7,646 bases of DNA from contig JAZGFD010000338.1 in the NCBI GenBank assembly GCA_036479115.1, forward strand, positions 1-7,646, read 5' to 3'. Numbering within the stretch: position 1 is the first letter of the stretch; the number at the start of each line of letters is the position of its first letter. The stretch comes from UBA7328 sp036479115. GTDB taxonomy: Bacteria > Bacteroidota > Bacteroidia > Chitinophagales > Saprospiraceae. The notes under the pieces were generated by a model. That model did not search any database and was not told the DNA's origin. It saw nothing but the letters and a program-made list of their open reading frames with translations. The position numbers were made by a program, and so were the translations under genes. Positions 5,054-7,646 of this stretch are shown piece after piece.

Positions 5054-6262
5054 ATGAAACTAAATGTGCTCATAATCGGCTGCTGCATATTTCTTTCTAA
5101 CTCAAGCATTAGCGGCCAAATCAAAACCGACAAATTTGGAAAAGGGATTACTTTTATTGGTAAAGATTCTACTTATCAGTTAAAGGTAGGTCTTAGAATT
5201 CAAATGCTATTTGATAATCAGTGGGAAGAAGACGAAAACACCGGTTTTTATTCTGATTATACCTCAAAAATATTTGTCCGTAGATCGAGGTTAAAATTTG
5301 GAGGGTTTGTATTAAATCCTAAAATACAATTTAAGACAGAATTGGCATTTTCCAATAGAGATATATCTGGCGGTAATCGTGTCGAATTCAGCAAAGCCGC
5401 CAATGTGATCTTGGATGCTTCATTGAGTTATAATTTTTATAAAAATTGGACTATTCTCTTTGGTCAAAGAAAGCTACCAGGAAATAGAGAAAGGATAATC
5501 TCCTCAGGAAATCTACAACTTGTAGATCGCTCTAGGCTCAATAGTAGATATAACCTTGATCGTGATGTAGGATTTCAGTTACTCCATCATCATCTTATAA
5601 GCAATAATTTTTTGGTGAGAGAATCTTTAGCACTCTCACAAGGCGAAGGACGTAATGTCACAGCAGGGCACTTTGGCGGCTTTGGCTATACCATAAAATT
5701 GGAATTGCTGCCTTTCGGCAAATTTCAAAATAATGGTGACTATACCGGAGGGGCTTTGACAAAAGAAAATACTCCTAAACTGGCAATAGGAATAAGCTAT
5801 GATACCAATACTAATGCGGTAAGATCAAGAGGAAGAGGAGGGCCTTTTATTACCGATGGTAGCGGCAATTATTTTGGCAAAGACCTCTATACTTTTTTCT
5901 TGGATATGATCCTTAAATATCAGGGTTTTTCTCTTTTGGTCGAATATGCATATAGGAATACTAATGACGAAATTCCTTTTGTAATTGATAATAATGGCAA
6001 TAGCATTGGCACTTTTTATACGGGCAATGCCCTCAACGTTGTAGCAGGATACAATCTTCCTTCAAACATAGAGTTTTCTTTGAGATTTACCTCTAACAAT
6101 CCAGATGTTAGAGTATCCAAGAACGAAAAAGAATATACAATCGGAATATCGAAATATATAGTAGACCATAACTTTAAAATACAAACTGATTATACATACA
6201 GAAATATATCAGGAGGCCCAGACCTAAAATTCTGGAGGTTTCAAACTGATGTTCATTTCTAA
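5054..6262 (+). CDS. outer-membrane porin, phosphate-selective porin O/P family
   Basis: This 402-residue protein begins with a short signal peptide (about 1-21, hydrophobic LIIGCCIFL, likely cut near SISG/Q). The mature chain opens with FGKGITFIGKDSTYQLKVGLRIQ, the typical entry of OprO/OprP-type porins into their first beta strand. Alternating strands and polar loops follow, including FVRRSRLKFGGFVLNPKIQF (74-93) and GQRKLPGNRERI (137-148), where arginine-rich strands recall the anion-binding constriction of this family. It ends in FRFQTDVHF, with the terminal phenylalanine needed for Bam-dependent barrel insertion. It presumably passes phosphate or other anions across the outer membrane. 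The Na/Pi cotransporter begins 39 bases downstream, supporting a phosphate role. The start is preferred because a later ATG would lose the signal peptide. Substrate selectivity is inferred; family members in Bacteroidota may carry other anions. Confidence 0.85.
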   Translation: MKLNVLIIGCCIFLSNSSISGQIKTDKFGKGITFIGKDSTYQLKVGLRIQMLFDNQWEEDENTGFYSDYTSKIFVRRSRLKFGGFVLNPKIQFKTELAFSNRDISGGNRVEFSKAANVILDASLSYNFYKNWTILFGQRKLPGNRERIISSGNLQLVDRSRLNSRYNLDRDVGFQLLHHHLISNNFLVRESLALSQGEGRNVTAGHFGGFGYTIKLELLPFGKFQNNGDYTGGALTKENTPKLAIGISYDTNTNAVRSRGRGGPFITDGSGNYFGKDLYTFFLDMILKYQGFSLLVEYAYRNTNDEIPFVIDNNGNSIGTFYTGNALNVVAGYNLPSNIEFSLRFTSNNPDVRVSKNEKEYTIGISKYIVDHNFKIQTDYTYRNISGGPDLKFWRFQTDVHF

Positions 6263-6301
6263 AAATAATATTACAATAAAACCAACTAAAATACATCTGT
6301 A

Positions 6302-7646
6302 ATGGGTATTGGAATAGGATCAATTCTACAAATATTAGGTTCTTTGGCATTCTTCATTTTTGGTATGAAAATGATGAGTGAAGGAATACAAAGAGCTGCA
6401 GGATCTCAACTTAGATCTATACTGCGCACAATGACAAAAAACCGATACCTTGGTGTATTTACAGGGTTTTTAGTTACCGCATTGGTTCAGTCATCCTCAG
6501 CATCTACAGTGATGACTGTAAGTTTTGTAAATGCTGGATTGCTCTCATTGGTCGAATCTGCAGGAGTGATGATGGGAGCTAATATTGGAACAACCATTAC
6601 TGGGTGGTTAATCTCCATCTTAGGTTTTAAGGTTAACCTGAGTGCTTATTCTATTCCATTTTTTGCAATTGGACTTCCTATGCTCTTTTCAGATAGATCC
6701 CGACTAAAATATTGGGGAGAATTTATTATAGGCTTTGCCATCCTGTTTTTGGGCTTGAGTTACCTAAAAGGAGCTGTACCTGATTTGAAAAATAATAGAG
6801 ATGCCCTGAATTGGCTGCAGAATTTTTCTGAATGGGGCTTTTTTTCAAGGCTGTTCTTTGTAATGATTGGAGCGTTGGTCACAGTTATTGTACAGTCCAG
6901 TAGTGCAGCTATGGCTGTGACATTGACAATGTGCGCTCAGGGCTGGTTGCCTTTTGATGTCGCGGCAGCTATGATTTTAGGTGAAAATATAGGAACAACC
7001 ATAACTGCAGAATTGGCGTCTATTGTGGGCAATACCAATGCCAAAAGGTCAGCGCGTATCCACTCTATGTTTAATATTATAGGCGTAACATGGATGATCA
7101 TTTTGATGCCATATATTCTTCCAATGCTTGCTAACTTTTTGCAAAGTGCATTTGGCATGAACAATCCCATGACCTCCCCTGAAGATATGCCCATAGGGTT
7201 GTCAGCCTTCCATACCTTCTTTAATCTCACTAATGTGTTACTCATGCTGGGTTTTGTACCATTGCTAGTGAAAGCTGCCATATGGAGTGTGAAAGCCAAT
7301 CCTGACGACGAAGATATAAGACTTAAATTTATATCCACAGTTACTTTAACACCTGAATTAGCTACTATAGAACTTCAAAAAGAAACAGCACATTTTGGAC
7401 AGATTACAGCTAGAATGTCTGACTTCCTCAGGAAATTAATGCACCCGACCCTCTCAAATAAAAAGCAAAATAAAATGCTGAAAAAGTTGAGAAAATATGA
7501 GGAAATTACTGATGATATGGAAGTAGGGATTACTGAGTATATTACCAAACTTGCTAATCAGGAAGTAACTCCACGTACCAGTATCAGACTCAGAAGTGTC
7601 CTCAATATTTGTAATGACCTAGAGAGAATTGGCGATGTTTTTTATC
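6302..7646 (+). CDS. Na+/phosphate cotransporter with PhoU-like tail (3' end outside the window)
   Basis: The reading frame is open from the ATG at 6302 to the window end, giving 448 residues without a stop. Two inverted-type repeats of the Na/Pi cotransporter family are plain. The first has ALVQSSSASTVM (60-71) and GANIGTTITGW (92-102); the second has VIVQSSSAAMAV (195-206) and GENIGTTITAEL (227-238). QSSS motifs are the sodium/phosphate-binding elements of the NptA/SLC34 family. HSMFN (254-258) and HTFFN (304-308) are also conserved. Helices end near residue 330, and a soluble helical region from about 355 to the edge, including LNICNDLERIGD (435-446), is a PhoU domain that probably senses or limits uptake. 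It would import phosphate across the inner membrane. It follows the porin by 39 bases without a promoter of its own that I can see, so the two are likely an operon. Confidence 0.95.
   Translation, partial: MGIGIGSILQILGSLAFFIFGMKMMSEGIQRAAGSQLRSILRTMTKNRYLGVFTGFLVTALVQSSSASTVMTVSFVNAGLLSLVESAGVMMGANIGTTITGWLISILGFKVNLSAYSIPFFAIGLPMLFSDRSRLKYWGEFIIGFAILFLGLSYLKGAVPDLKNNRDALNWLQNFSEWGFFSRLFFVMIGALVTVIVQSSSAAMAVTLTMCAQGWLPFDVAAAMILGENIGTTITAELASIVGNTNAKRSARIHSMFNIIGVTWMIILMPYILPMLANFLQSAFGMNNPMTSPEDMPIGLSAFHTFFNLTNVLLMLGFVPLLVKAAIWSVKANPDDEDIRLKFISTVTLTPELATIELQKETAHFGQITARMSDFLRKLMHPTLSNKKQNKMLKKLRKYEEITDDMEVGITEYITKLANQEVTPRTSIRLRSVLNICNDLERIGDVFY

Noticed and set aside
5075..5086. Lipobox-like IIGC in the porin signal peptide
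   Set aside because: The hydrophobic stretch before Cys10 is too short for a lipoprotein signal, and the mature chain is a beta-barrel ending in phenylalanine.
6937..7338. Minus-strand open frame of 133 codons
   Set aside because: It is antisense to the QSSS-containing Na/Pi cotransporter, whose plus-strand frame is clearly the coding one.

Overview
This is an AT-rich window whose gene content points to a Bacteroidota bacterium, most likely of the Cytophagales type. The evidence is a Bacteroidetes-style RuvB, A-rich leaders without Shine-Dalgarno sites, one exact TAnnTTTG promoter element, an OprO/P-type porin, and a Na/Pi cotransporter with a PhoU tail. The species cannot be named from the sequence.

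Left part (1-2175, minus strand): a two-gene operon. The upstream gene encodes a very plant-like GDP-mannose 3,5-epimerase. It overlaps by four bases (ATGA) the start of a SET-domain protein of the Rubisco LSMT/SETD type, a class best known from plants and other eukaryotes. The pairing of a sugar-nucleotide epimerase with a eukaryote-like protein-lysine methyltransferase is the most unusual gene content in the window. The function of the pair is not evident.

Middle (2176-2744): a 569-base gap between divergent genes. It holds a perfect 16-bp tandem duplication close to the epimerase promoter region. It also holds a small degenerate element of the IS200/IS605 family (about 2376-2600, minus orientation). 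Both subterminal hairpins remain, flanking what reads as the first 18 codons of a Y1 transposase (tnpA) followed in another frame by what may be its last codons. The bulk of tnpA has been lost. This remnant separates the accessory-looking operon from core genes.

Right part (2745-7646, plus strand): ruvB (Holliday junction helicase motor), a small four-helix membrane protein, and a TauE/SafE-type exporter three bases after it. After a 125-base gap come an outer-membrane porin of the phosphate-selective O/P family and a Na/Pi cotransporter that runs off the window end. The last two form a plausible outer- plus inner-membrane phosphate uptake pair. Directly before the porin start lie three 7-base TAA-type direct repeats with exact 4-base spacers (11-base period, as in Pho boxes), running into a TAnnTTTG -7 element only four bases before the ATG. 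This suggests phosphate-responsive control and a nearly leaderless transcript, but it is untested. I found no tRNA, rRNA, CRISPR array or convincing intrinsic terminator.
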